From Streptomyces sp. YIM 121038 (GTDB lineage Bacteria > Actinomycetota > Actinomycetes > Streptomycetales > Streptomycetaceae), in NCBI RefSeq assembly GCF_006088715.1, contig NZ_CP030771.1, positions 4,908,001 through 4,972,000 on the forward strand: a stretch of 64,000 bases of DNA, read 5' to 3'. Shown in pieces: positions 28,862-41,142 of this stretch (within the stretch, counting starts at the first letter, position 1; each line of letters starts with the position of its first letter). The translations under genes and the position numbers were made by a program. The notes beneath the pieces were generated by a model. It ran no database searches. It was not told where the DNA came from and was given only the letters and a program-made list of their open reading frames with translations.

Positions 28862-29436
28862 CCGAGCCCGGCAAGGCACCGAAGCCCGACGGTTCCTCGG
28901 AGCCCGCGGGGGCCGGGGCGGCCAGGCCCGCGCCGCCCGAGCCCTCCGGGGTCGACCTCGCCCGCGTGGCCCTGCGCGCCGCCAAGGAGCAGGCACGCGC
29001 GCGCGGGGACGCGACCCGCCAGAAGAAGCAGGCCCGGCGCGGCGGCCTGCGCTCGGGCGCGCGCTCCGACGGGCGCGATCCGCTGCCGCTCGGCTCCGCC
29101 ATCAACCGTCTGATCACCGAGCGCGGCTGGGAGACCCCGGCGGCCGTCGGCGGCGTGATGGGCCGCTGGCCCGAGATCGTCGGCGAGGACCTGGCCAAGC
29201 ACTGCGTACCGCAGCGGTACGACGAGAACGAGCACGTCCTGACCGTGCAGTGCGACTCCACGGCCTGGGCGACGAACCTGCGACTGCTCGCTCCGCAGCT
29301 GGTCGCGCGCCTGAACGAGGACCTCGGGCACGGCACCGTACGCCTCATCAAGGTCCTCGGACCCGGTGGCCCCGCACGCCGCTTCGGACCCTTGCGGGCG
29401 CCCGGCAGCACGGGTCCCGGCGACACCTACGGATGA
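28858..29436 (+). CDS. DUF721 (DciA-like) protein
   Basis: A 192-residue protein that overlaps the recF stop by four bases. Residues 1-80 are Pro/Arg/Lys-rich and probably disordered. The DUF721 domain follows ([19 protein letters not shown], then [17 protein letters not shown] and [20 protein letters not shown]). DciA, a DUF721 protein, loads the replicative helicase DnaB in bacteria without DnaC, and the oriC position supports that role; this is inference for this protein. Confidence 0.85.
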   Translation: MTEPGKAPKPDGSSEPAGAGAARPAPPEPSGVDLARVALRAAKEQARARGDATRQKKQARRGGLRSGARSDGRDPLPLGSAINRLITERGWETPAAVGGVMGRWPEIVGEDLAKHCVPQRYDENEHVLTVQCDSTAWATNLRLLAPQLVARLNEDLGHGTVRLIKVLGPGGPARRFGPLRAPGSTGPGDTYG

Positions 29437-29662
29437 CGAGATCCGGTCGGTAGCTGGGGGTTGACCGCCCGAAGCGCTGAGTGCCGCTGTGAGCCTCTTA
29501 GGGCCCGGGGGCGCATATGGGGAGTCGGCTGATGCCGGTTCAGGGCGGCACATGCGGACTCAGGTACCGGCAAACCCCCATCACTGTCGGCGCTACCGGT
29601 AGACTGGAAGCTAATCCCGCCCCAGTCGTGGGGAGCAGCGGGAGAAGCTGAGCAAGAGCTGA

Positions 29663-31819
<2,157 letters not shown>

Positions 31820-31875
31820 GCCGGTCAGGCACCCCGACGGCTGCTGACTGACGTACGAAAGGATCTTGACCGGCC

Positions 31876-34461
<2,586 letters not shown>

Positions 34462-34479
34462 CGCGAGGAGTGAGTCATC

Positions 34480-35190
34480 GTGAGTGGAGCCCCGGGCGCC
34501 GGAGCGGCTGGATCGCGTGGAACCGGCAAGGATGGTGCCCGTGGCTCCGCCACTGATGACGACTCCCACGAGTCTCATGGATCCCAGGGGGGGACTGTGA
34601 CAGACACCCGAGGTCGCGGCACGCAGACGTCCGAGACCGAGGCCCCCGCCAAGGGCGGGGCTGCCAAGAAGGGCGCGTCCGCGGGGGGCGGATCCAGCGC
34701 CCTGCCCGGTGAGCGCCCGCCCCAGCAGCAGGGCTCCCAGCCGTACCACCCGCCGCAGGCCTATCAGGCGGCGGCCGGCACGGTCCGCCGTCCCCGCACG
34801 GGGGCGCGCACCACCCCGCGCACGCGCAAGGCGAGGCTGCGCGTGGCCAAGGCCGACCCCTGGTCGGTGATGAAGGTCAGCTTCCTGCTGTCCATCGCGC
34901 TCGGCATCTGCACGATCGTCGCGGCCGCGACGCTGTGGATGGTCATGGACGCCATGGGCGTCTTCTCCACCGTCGGCGGCACGATCTCCGAGGCGACGGG
35001 GTCGAACGAGTCCAACGGCTTCGACCTCCAGGCGTTCCTCTCGCTGCCGCGCGTGCTGATCTTCACCTCGATCATCGCGGTCATCGACGTCGTCCTCGCC
35101 ACGGCCCTCGCGACCCTCGGCGCGTTCATCTACAACCTCTCGGCGGGCTTCGTCGGCGGCGTGGAACTGACGCTGGCCGAGGACGAGTAG
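34480..35190 (+). CDS. DUF3566 membrane protein
   Basis: A 236-residue protein from GTG 34480 with GAGGAG nine bases upstream and 18 bases after gyrA. The first 120 residues are disordered (Gly, Ser, Pro, Gln). A basic stretch follows (TPRTRKARLRVAKADPWSVM). Two membrane helices are separated by a short loop at about 130-160 and 185-215. DUF3566 follows gyrA in most actinobacteria; mycobacterial homologues (CwsA-like position) link to the cell pole, but function here is unknown. Confidence 0.85.
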   Translation: MSGAPGAGAAGSRGTGKDGARGSATDDDSHESHGSQGGTVTDTRGRGTQTSETEAPAKGGAAKKGASAGGGSSALPGERPPQQQGSQPYHPPQAYQAAAGTVRRPRTGARTTPRTRKARLRVAKADPWSVMKVSFLLSIALGICTIVAAATLWMVMDAMGVFSTVGGTISEATGSNESNGFDLQAFLSLPRVLIFTSIIAVIDVVLATALATLGAFIYNLSAGFVGGVELTLAEDE

Positions 35191-35231
35191 CCCTCTCCGC
35201 TCTGCGCGCTCCACCCGCCGCGCCTCCGTAC

Positions 35232-35265
35232 GCTGCCGGGGCCCCTGCGCAAGGGCCCCGGCAGC
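35232..35265 (+). terminator. Terminator of the gyrB-gyrA-DUF3566 operon
   Basis: A perfect 13-bp stem (GCTGCCGGGGCCC and complement) around an 8-base loop, 42 bases after the DUF3566 stop. Confidence 0.78.
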
Positions 35266-35446
35266 GCGCTGCGCGGCTCCGGTGCGGCCTGCCGGGCGGC
35301 CCTCGGGGTTCCGCGCGGCCTTCAGGGCTCCGCGCGTGCCCCCGCGAGGGCGTGGTCACCGGTCCACCGGCTATCGATTTTGGGACTGGCCCCCACGTGC
35401 GCTAATCTTCAGAGGTCAGCGCGCGGGACATCCCGCAGAGCGCGGC

Positions 35447-35523
35447 GGGGCTATAGCTCAGTTGGTTAGAGCGCATCCCTGATAAGGATGAGGCCACAGG
35501 TTCAAATCCTGTTAGCCCCACCA
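35447..35523 (+). tRNA. tRNA-Ile (GAT)
   Basis: A complete cloverleaf: acceptor GGGGCTA pairs with TAGCCCC, the D-arm has AGCTCAGTTGGTTAGAGC, the anticodon loop CTGATAA carries GAT at 35481-35483, and the T-arm is ACAGGTTCAAATCCTGT. CCA is encoded (35521-35523). Confidence 0.97.
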
Positions 35524-35526
35524 GCA

Positions 35527-35562
35527 AGAAGACCCCCAGCCGATACCGGCTGGGGGTCTTCT
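35527..35562 (+). terminator. Terminator after tRNA-Ile
   Basis: A perfect 15-bp stem (AGAAGACCCCCAGCC and complement) with a 6-base loop starts four bases after the tRNA. Confidence 0.85.
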
Positions 35563-35602
35563 GCGTGGGTGACGTCCACCGCTCGGGGGGTTCGCTCGGG
35601 GG

Positions 35603-35938
35603 TTACGGCTCCGCGGCGAGGCTCGCGCTCGTGAGGGCCCCTGAGCCGTCGTCCGCGGCCTCCGCGTCCGTCGTGGGGAGGTGGCGGCAGCTGGGCGTCG
35701 AGCCGTGGGCCTCGGCGCGGATGCGTTGCTTCATGGTGGGTGGCAGGGACCGTTCGTACGCCATCGCCCAGGCGGCGAGCACGTGCTCCTGTGCGCTCGT
35801 CGTGCTCTTGCACGTCGTCGTGGCTTCCTGTACCGGCGTGGCCGCGGCCGCCGAGGAGGCGAAGCCGAGCGCGGCGAACAGCGCGAGGACGGCGGAGACG
35901 AGTGTGGCCCACAGCTTCATGGCCTTCGTGGCGGGCAT
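35603..35938 (-). CDS. Small exported protein (DUF6344-like)
   Basis: A 111-residue protein. MPATKAMKLWATLVSAVLAL starts a classic signal peptide with a likely cleavage after ASSAAAA (about residue 33). The mature part has RSLPPTMKQRIRAEAHGS, the recognisable motif of this streptomycete family, and ends in an Ala/Ser tail. ATG 35938 follows GAGGGG. It sits on the minus strand between tRNA-Ile and the DLW-39 gene. Function unknown. Confidence 0.7.
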   Translation of the reverse strand: MPATKAMKLWATLVSAVLALFAALGFASSAAAATPVQEATTTCKSTTSAQEHVLAAWAMAYERSLPPTMKQRIRAEAHGSTPSCRHLPTTDAEAADDGSGALTSASLAAEP

Positions 35939-36261
35939 AACCCCTCACTTTCGGGTTGGGCGATTTGCGTACTTTCCTCATGATGTGGATGCGGGGCCGA
36001 CAGTGGGGGACCGACGCTCGCGTCGCGCCGATGTTCAGATGAACACCACCCAGATGGGTGCAGGAGGCCCGAGAAAGCGGGAAGCGGGGCAAGCTCGGCG
36101 AACCCCGCTGGGGACGGAGCGTAGGCGGAGGGATTCGGTCCGCATCTACTGCGGTGTTCCGGAGGGGAGTTGAGGCCGATCCAGGTCACCGATCGGTATC
36201 GGTCGGTGTGTATAGTCGGGCGCCAGAAGTCCCCTACGTCAAGGAAAGACGAGGTCGCGCG

Positions 36262-36390
36262 GTGAAGAAGCTTCTCCTGGTCGCACTGGCCGCCATCGGC
36301 GGGCTCCTCGTGTACCGCCAGATCCAGGCGGATCGCGCCGAGCAGGATCTGTGGACGGAGGCGACTGACTCCGTGCCCACGGGTTCGTGA
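36262..36390 (+). CDS. DLW-39 family small membrane protein
   Basis: A 42-residue protein from GTG 36262 (VKKLLLVALAAIGGLLVYRQ) with a single N-terminal membrane helix. The short tail contains the DLW motif (EQDLWTEATDSVP), for which the family is named. It is conserved at this place after the gyrase operon in streptomycetes. Too short for a prediction of function. Confidence 0.82.
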   Translation: MKKLLLVALAAIGGLLVYRQIQADRAEQDLWTEATDSVPTGS

Positions 36391-36409
36391 GTATCGACGG
36401 CAGTCTCGT

Positions 36410-36447
36410 CACAGGGCCCCGATCGCTAGAGCGGTCGGGGCCCTGTG
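36410..36447 (+). terminator. Terminator after the DLW-39 gene
   Basis: A 13-bp stem (CACAGGGCCCCGA and complement) encloses a 12-base apical part, followed by CTTTTG at 36471. It lies 19 bases after the stop. Confidence 0.78.
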
Positions 36448-36638
36448 CTGTGCGAGGGGGCTTTTGTCCCGCTCCTCCTGGGCTGGGCGGCTGACGCTCG
36501 GACCGCACGGGTGACGTCCCCCTGCCGGGGCGGGAGGGGCTGGCGCCGCCCCGGACGGCGGCCGCGACCCCCTTGATTCACTTACGCAATTTCATTGCTT
36601 GCTTGGGCAAATCAATGGAGGGTGAGGTGGAGAGCGGC

Positions 36639-38141
36639 GTGACGCGGCACCGGGCGGGCCGTCGGACAGTGGCGGGCGCGGGGGCCGCGCTCCTGAGCGC
36701 GGTGTGGTGCGCGGCCGCGCTCCCCGCGACCGCGCACGCTGCCGAGACTCCGCAGCCGTACGCCTTCGCCGATGACGCACGGGCCGTCGCGGGTACGCCG
36801 AGCAGCACCGGGAGCCGCGCGCTCACGCCGGGATCGACGTACAGGAGCTCCATTAAGCCTCCCGGCCCCGGTGGCACCACCCAGCTCTACTACCGGCTCG
36901 ACCTGGGTGCCAAGGACAACGTCTACGTCTCCGCCACCGCGCTCCCCGGCGTCGGCAGCCAGGTGGGCTTCGCGGACGGCATCCGAGTGTCCGTCGAGGA
37001 CGCGAACGGCTTCGACTGCGACGCGGGTTCCGCGCGCTTCGGTGCCTCGCGCAGCCCCCGCCCCCTCACCGCGTCGGCCTCGCGCACCGTCGGGCCGGAC
37101 GAGCGCTGGTGCGCGACGGCAGGCACCTACTACGTAGTCGTCGAGCGGACCGTCGACTCCAGGTCGTCGATTTCGTCCGCGACCGAGAAACCGTCCACTC
37201 CGGAGAGCTGGGATCTGGAGCTTCACGTCACCTCGGAGCCCGCGCTCGCCGTCCGGGGCGCGACGACACCGCCCCGGACGGGGGACCCCGGCACACCCGC
37301 CCCACCCGCGGGCCCGGCCCGCCCGCGCGCGGGAGGCAGCAGCTTCAGCACGGCCAAGGCCCTGGACAGGGGCGTGTGGGGCGACGAGGTCGAGCCGGGG
37401 CGGACGCGCTACTACCGCGTGCCGGTGGACTGGGGCCAGCGGCTGTCCGCCACGGTCGAGGTCGGCGGGGCGCGGGGAGCCGGGGTGTCCGGCGGGATCG
37501 GGGGCTCGGGCGGAGCCGATGGTTCCGGCAGGTCGAGGGGGTCCGGGGCGGGCGGCGGTGCCGCAGACCGTGAGTACGTCACGTCCGCGCTGGTCGTATC
37601 GGTGTTCAACCCCGCGCGCGGCCCGGTCGATGACATGGACACCGCGTACGACGGCCGCCAGAAGTCCGCCGTGCTGCCGCCGCTGCCGCCCGTCGCCTAC
37701 GAGAACCGGTACGCGGTCATCTCCAAGGTCGCCGGGGTGCGCTTCGCCGGGTGGTACTACCTGACGGTCTCTCTGGATCCGGACGTCGGCGCGCAGTTCG
37801 GCGAAGGGCCGGTCGGACTGACCCTGCGGGTGGACGTCTCCGGCGAGCGGCGGACGGGACCCGAATACGTGGGAGCGGCGCGGCCCGCGGACGCCTTCGG
37901 CGTGACGGAGCGGGACGAGGCGGCGGCACGGGGCGGCGCCGGAGGGGACGACGCCTCCGGCGGGCCTGGCGGGCGCGGCGCGGACCGCGGCGGGGCGGCC
38001 GCCGCGGGCACGGGCGGCGACGAGGCCATGAAGGTCCTGGCCGCGGCGGGCATCGGCACCGGAACGGTGCTGGTGACCGTGCTGGGGGTGTGGACGCTGG
38101 TGGGGCGGAGGCGGGCGGCGGGGCGTCGCGCTTCGGCCTGA
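36639..38141 (+). CDS. Exported protein with C-terminal membrane anchor, unknown function
   Basis: About 500 residues from GTG 36639, which follows GGTGGAG; ATG 36615 is an alternative. The signal peptide (AGAALLSAVWCAAALPATAHA) precedes two repeated beta-rich domains; each opens with a phrase about a required TYRSSIKPPGPGGTTQLYYR or PGRTRYYRVPVDWGQRL, similar to carbohydrate-binding or PPC-type folds. A Gly/Ala linker and one C-terminal helix (GTVLVTVLGVWTLVG) with a basic tail end it. No catalytic motif was seen. The convergent kinase gene ends 20 bases away. Confidence 0.7.
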   Translation: MTRHRAGRRTVAGAGAALLSAVWCAAALPATAHAAETPQPYAFADDARAVAGTPSSTGSRALTPGSTYRSSIKPPGPGGTTQLYYRLDLGAKDNVYVSATALPGVGSQVGFADGIRVSVEDANGFDCDAGSARFGASRSPRPLTASASRTVGPDERWCATAGTYYVVVERTVDSRSSISSATEKPSTPESWDLELHVTSEPALAVRGATTPPRTGDPGTPAPPAGPARPRAGGSSFSTAKALDRGVWGDEVEPGRTRYYRVPVDWGQRLSATVEVGGARGAGVSGGIGGSGGADGSGRSRGSGAGGGAADREYVTSALVVSVFNPARGPVDDMDTAYDGRQKSAVLPPLPPVAYENRYAVISKVAGVRFAGWYYLTVSLDPDVGAQFGEGPVGLTLRVDVSGERRTGPEYVGAARPADAFGVTERDEAAARGGAGGDDASGGPGGRGADRGGAAAAGTGGDEAMKVLAAAGIGTGTVLVTVLGVWTLVGRRRAAGRRASA

Positions 38142-38160
38142 GGGTGCCCCGGGCCGCGCC

Positions 38161-40179
38161 TCAGATGCGGAACAGCGCCCAGAATCCCACCGCGAAGCAG
38201 GCCAGCGCGGCGAGCAGCATCGGCAGGGCCACCTTCACGGGCGGTCCGTTGCGCCGCCGGGCCGCGTGGGAGCGGGTAGGTCGGGAACGGGCGGCGCGGG
38301 GGCGCGAGGGCTGCTCCTCCTGCGGCGCCTCCGCCGACTCCGCGCGCCCTGGCGACAGCAGGGCTTCAACCGGTGCGAGAGGTCCCGGAATCGGGGTGCT
38401 CGGGTGGGGAACCTGCGGCGGGTGAGCGGTGTGGGGAGAAGTAGGCGCGTAAGCGTAGGCGCGCTGCGCCGAGGAGCCCGTGACCTGTGAGAGGCCGCCC
38501 TCCGCCGGTGCGGTCGGGCGGGGGGATGCCGCATGGTCGGGTTCGGAGGGGAGCGGGGTGTGCGCAGGGGGAGTGGGCGGCTGCGGGGGCGCCTGCGTCG
38601 GCGGGGGCAGATGGAAGCTGCCGGTCTCCGACATGGGGGGATGCGGAGGGAGCGACGGCGGTGGCGCGAGTGGTTGAGACGCGGGGGGTGCGGAGGGCGT
38701 GGAGGGTGTGGCGGGCTGAGGTACGGGTGGGGGTGGTGTGGCGGGGCGCTGCGGTGTGGACGGCTCCGTCATGGGGAGCTGGGGCAGGGGCGGGTGGCCC
38801 ACGGGCGGTTGGCCGGTGTCCGGTTGGCCCGTAGCGGGCTCGGCCATGGCCGGCTGGCCCACGGACGGTTGCCCCGTGGGCGGTCGCGGTACGGACGGTG
38901 GCGTGCGCGGCTGGGAGACGGACTGCTGGGCGCCGAGCGGGTGGGCCGGTGGCTGGTGAGGCGGCGCCTGATGGCCTGCGGGCAGCTGAGCCGAGGGCAG
39001 TTGAGGCGCGGCGTGCTGCGAGGCGGCGTACTGAGAGGCGGACGGCTGAGACGAGGTGTGCCGAGAAGCGGACGGTGGAGCGGCGGTGTGCTGGGAGGCT
39101 GGGTGCTGAACGGCGGAGTGCTGGGCGGCAGGGTGCTGAACGGCGGCATGCTGCGAGGAGGCATGTTGAGCGGCGGCATGCTGCGAGGCTGCGTGCTGGG
39201 CGGCGGCGTGCTGAGCGGCGGCGTGGTGCGAGGCAGCCTGCTGGGACGAAGGCGGCTGGGGCGGTGGCGGCTGGGGCGGTGGTGGCTTGGGCGCGGGAGT
39301 GAGAGGACCGTCGGGGCCGAACCCTTCGGGCAGCGGCCCCAGTTGGTCGAAGATCTCGACGAGCTCGTCGTCGGGCCCGGGCTCCGGCAGCACCTCGGTG
39401 GCGGAGGCGAGCGCCTTGCGCGCCCCCGCGGCGGTGCGGAAGCGTGCCTGCGGATCGGGTTGCAGCAGCGTCGCGATGACCTGCCACAGCGGCTCGGGCA
39501 CGCCCCGGGGAGCTCCCGGGGTGCCGTGTGCCGCGAAGTGCTCGATGAGGGCCTTGGCGTCCGGCTTGGCGCCCTGCAGCAGATAGAGGGCGACGAGGCC
39601 GACGGCGAAGAGGTCGGCGGTGAAGTCCGGCTCGGCGCCCAGCATTTGCTCGGGCGCGAAATATCCGGGCGTGCCCACCACGTAGTCCGTCTCGGTCAGC
39701 CGTGGCTCGCCCTTGCGCATCGAGATGCCGAAGTCGGACAGGCGCAGATGCGGGCGTCCCGTCCCGGTGGCCTCGAGGAGTATGTTGGCGGGCTTGATGT
39801 CGCGGTGCACGACGCCTTCCGCGTGCACCGCGGCGAGACCGGCGAGGAGCTGATCGAGGAGCGTGCAGCAGAAGCGGGGCGGCAGCGCTCCGTAGTCACC
39901 GATGACATGGGCGAGCGAGCCGCCGGTGACCAGGTCCATGGTGAACAGGACCTGGTCGTCGTCGGCGGCCCAGCTGGCGGGGGCGAGCACATGCGGGTGG
40001 TCGATCCGCAGTGCCTGCTCCCGTACGAAGCGGAGCAGCGTATGGGCGTTTCTCTGCTGCAGGACCTTGGCGGCCACATACCGGCGCCGCCGCTGGTCCC
40101 AGGCACGCCACACGGCGCCTACTCCCCCGCGGCCGATCGGGTCGACGAGTTCGTACCGGCCGGCGAAGACCTCACCCAT
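38161..40179 (-). CDS. Membrane Ser/Thr protein kinase with His/Gln/Ala-rich linker
   Basis: A 672-residue kinase starting at ATG 40179. The PknB-type domain is complete: GRGGVGAVW glycine loop at 16-24, Lys38, VVHRDIKPANILL, LSDFGISM and GTPGYFAPEQ. After residue 290 comes a roughly 340-residue Pro/Gln/Ser/His linker that includes tandem QHAAAQHA-type repeats (DNA 38,990-39,240). One membrane helix ends the protein (VALPMLLAALACFAVGFWAL), with almost nothing outside, so it lacks a PASTA sensor. Confidence 0.88.
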   Translation of the reverse strand: MGEVFAGRYELVDPIGRGGVGAVWRAWDQRRRRYVAAKVLQQRNAHTLLRFVREQALRIDHPHVLAPASWAADDDQVLFTMDLVTGGSLAHVIGDYGALPPRFCCTLLDQLLAGLAAVHAEGVVHRDIKPANILLEATGTGRPHLRLSDFGISMRKGEPRLTETDYVVGTPGYFAPEQMLGAEPDFTADLFAVGLVALYLLQGAKPDAKALIEHFAAHGTPGAPRGVPEPLWQVIATLLQPDPQARFRTAAGARKALASATEVLPEPGPDDELVEIFDQLGPLPEGFGPDGPLTPAPKPPPPQPPPPQPPSSQQAASHHAAAQHAAAQHAASQHAAAQHASSQHAAVQHPAAQHSAVQHPASQHTAAPPSASRHTSSQPSASQYAASQHAAPQLPSAQLPAGHQAPPHQPPAHPLGAQQSVSQPRTPPSVPRPPTGQPSVGQPAMAEPATGQPDTGQPPVGHPPLPQLPMTEPSTPQRPATPPPPVPQPATPSTPSAPPASQPLAPPPSLPPHPPMSETGSFHLPPPTQAPPQPPTPPAHTPLPSEPDHAASPRPTAPAEGGLSQVTGSSAQRAYAYAPTSPHTAHPPQVPHPSTPIPGPLAPVEALLSPGRAESAEAPQEEQPSRPRAARSRPTRSHAARRRNGPPVKVALPMLLAALACFAVGFWALFRI

Positions 40180-40231
40180 GGTCGTGCCCCGCTCCCCTTC
40201 CGGGCCGCCCGGCAGCGGCCCGGCCGACGGC

Positions 40232-40780
40232 TCAGCTCTGGTGCGCCTCGTAGTGGGCGACGGCGTCCGCGGTGCGGCCCGCCCCGTACACCCGGAGGAA
40301 CTCTGCCAGTTCCGGGTGGGTCGGGGCGAGGGAGTCCGCGGCATCGATGATGTCGCCCGCCGCCGCGACGGAGCGCAGCAGCGACTGGATCTCGCGCACC
40401 ACGCGCTTCACCGTGGGGGCGCCCGAACTCGACGTGGTCTGGGTGGTGTTGGTCAGTACGGAACCCCCCTGGGACTTCTTGATCTCGTCCATGCGGTCGG
40501 TTGCCTCGGCGGCGCTCACGCTGCCGTCCGCGACCTGCCCGGCCAGCTCCTGGAGCAGCTGGACACGCTGGACCACGGCCGGATTGCCGATCTTGGCGCG
40601 CTGGCCGCTCATGAGCTGGGACAGCATGGGCGCGGACAGGCCGAGCACCCCGGCCAGCCGCGCCTGGTTCAGGCCCAGGTCGTCAATGAGGCGACGGAAG
40701 AGTGCCCCCAGCGGCTCCCCGTACCAATTCCGCTGGAGTTCCCGTGCTCTTGCGGTTGATTCTTGCTGTGCAGCGTCCAT
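40232..40780 (-). CDS. Helix-turn-helix DNA-binding protein
   Basis: A 182-residue protein from ATG 40780 (MDAAQQESTARAR) with GGGGAGA eight bases upstream. A Cro/C1-type helix-turn-helix lies at about 32-75 (LNQARLAGVLGLSAPMLSQL). A helical C-terminal half follows. It sits 52 bases upstream of the kinase gene in the same direction, so the two may form an operon in which the kinase or its state affects the regulator; that is inference. Confidence 0.82.
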   Translation of the reverse strand: MDAAQQESTARARELQRNWYGEPLGALFRRLIDDLGLNQARLAGVLGLSAPMLSQLMSGQRAKIGNPAVVQRVQLLQELAGQVADGSVSAAEATDRMDEIKKSQGGSVLTNTTQTTSSSGAPTVKRVVREIQSLLRSVAAAGDIIDAADSLAPTHPELAEFLRVYGAGRTADAVAHYEAHQS

Positions 40781-40964
40781 GTTGCGTCTCCCCATCGCTT
40801 CCCCATTGGACTGCGGTTCGCTGCCGCGAACCACGTCGAGCATCTTACGGAGAGTGGTCGCGCACGGGGACCCCCAATCCTTTTGCGAGATCCCCGGTGG
40901 GACCCGGTACTCTGGTCTGCGACGCTCCCCGGGCCGTGATCTTCACGTACCGGTGTCGTTGTCC

Positions 40965-41037
40965 GGGGCCTTAGCTCAGTTGGTAGAGCGCTGTCTTTGC
41001 ATGGCAGATGTCAGGGGTTCGACTCTCCTAGGCTCCA
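40965..41037 (+). tRNA. tRNA-Ala (TGC), likely integration target
   Basis: A complete cloverleaf: acceptor GGGGCCT pairs with AGGCTCC (one G-T), D-arm AGCTCAGTTGGTAGAGC, anticodon TGC at 40998-41000 and T-arm CAGGGGTTCGACTCTCCTA. CCA is not encoded: the discriminator A is followed by CAG. An integrase gene starts 106 bases later, so the 3' half is the probable attachment site of the element that fills the rest of the window. Confidence 0.96.
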
Positions 41038-41040
41038 CAG
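40990..41040 (+). other. attL: Putative attachment site (attL) at the tRNA-Ala 3' half
   Basis: Tyrosine integrases of actinobacterial elements recombine in tRNA anticodon-to-3' segments, keeping the tRNA intact. The integrase next door and the change from core to accessory genes place the junction here. The matching attR copy would lie to the right of the window, and I found no second copy inside it, so the exact core is unknown. Confidence 0.5.
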
Positions 41041-41046
41041 AAGGTA

Positions 41047-41084
41047 AGCCCTTCCGACCTGCGGAAACGTAGGTCGGAAGGGCT
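41047..41084 (+). terminator. Terminator after tRNA-Ala
   Basis: A perfect 14-bp stem (AGCCCTTCCGACCT and complement) with a 10-base loop, followed by CTTTTG. It isolates the integrase gene from tRNA transcription. Confidence 0.85.
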
Positions 41085-41142
41085 CTTTTGTTGCTCCTGG
41101 TGGGCACGAGGTGGGCACATCACTTCGATTACGGTCTTCCGC

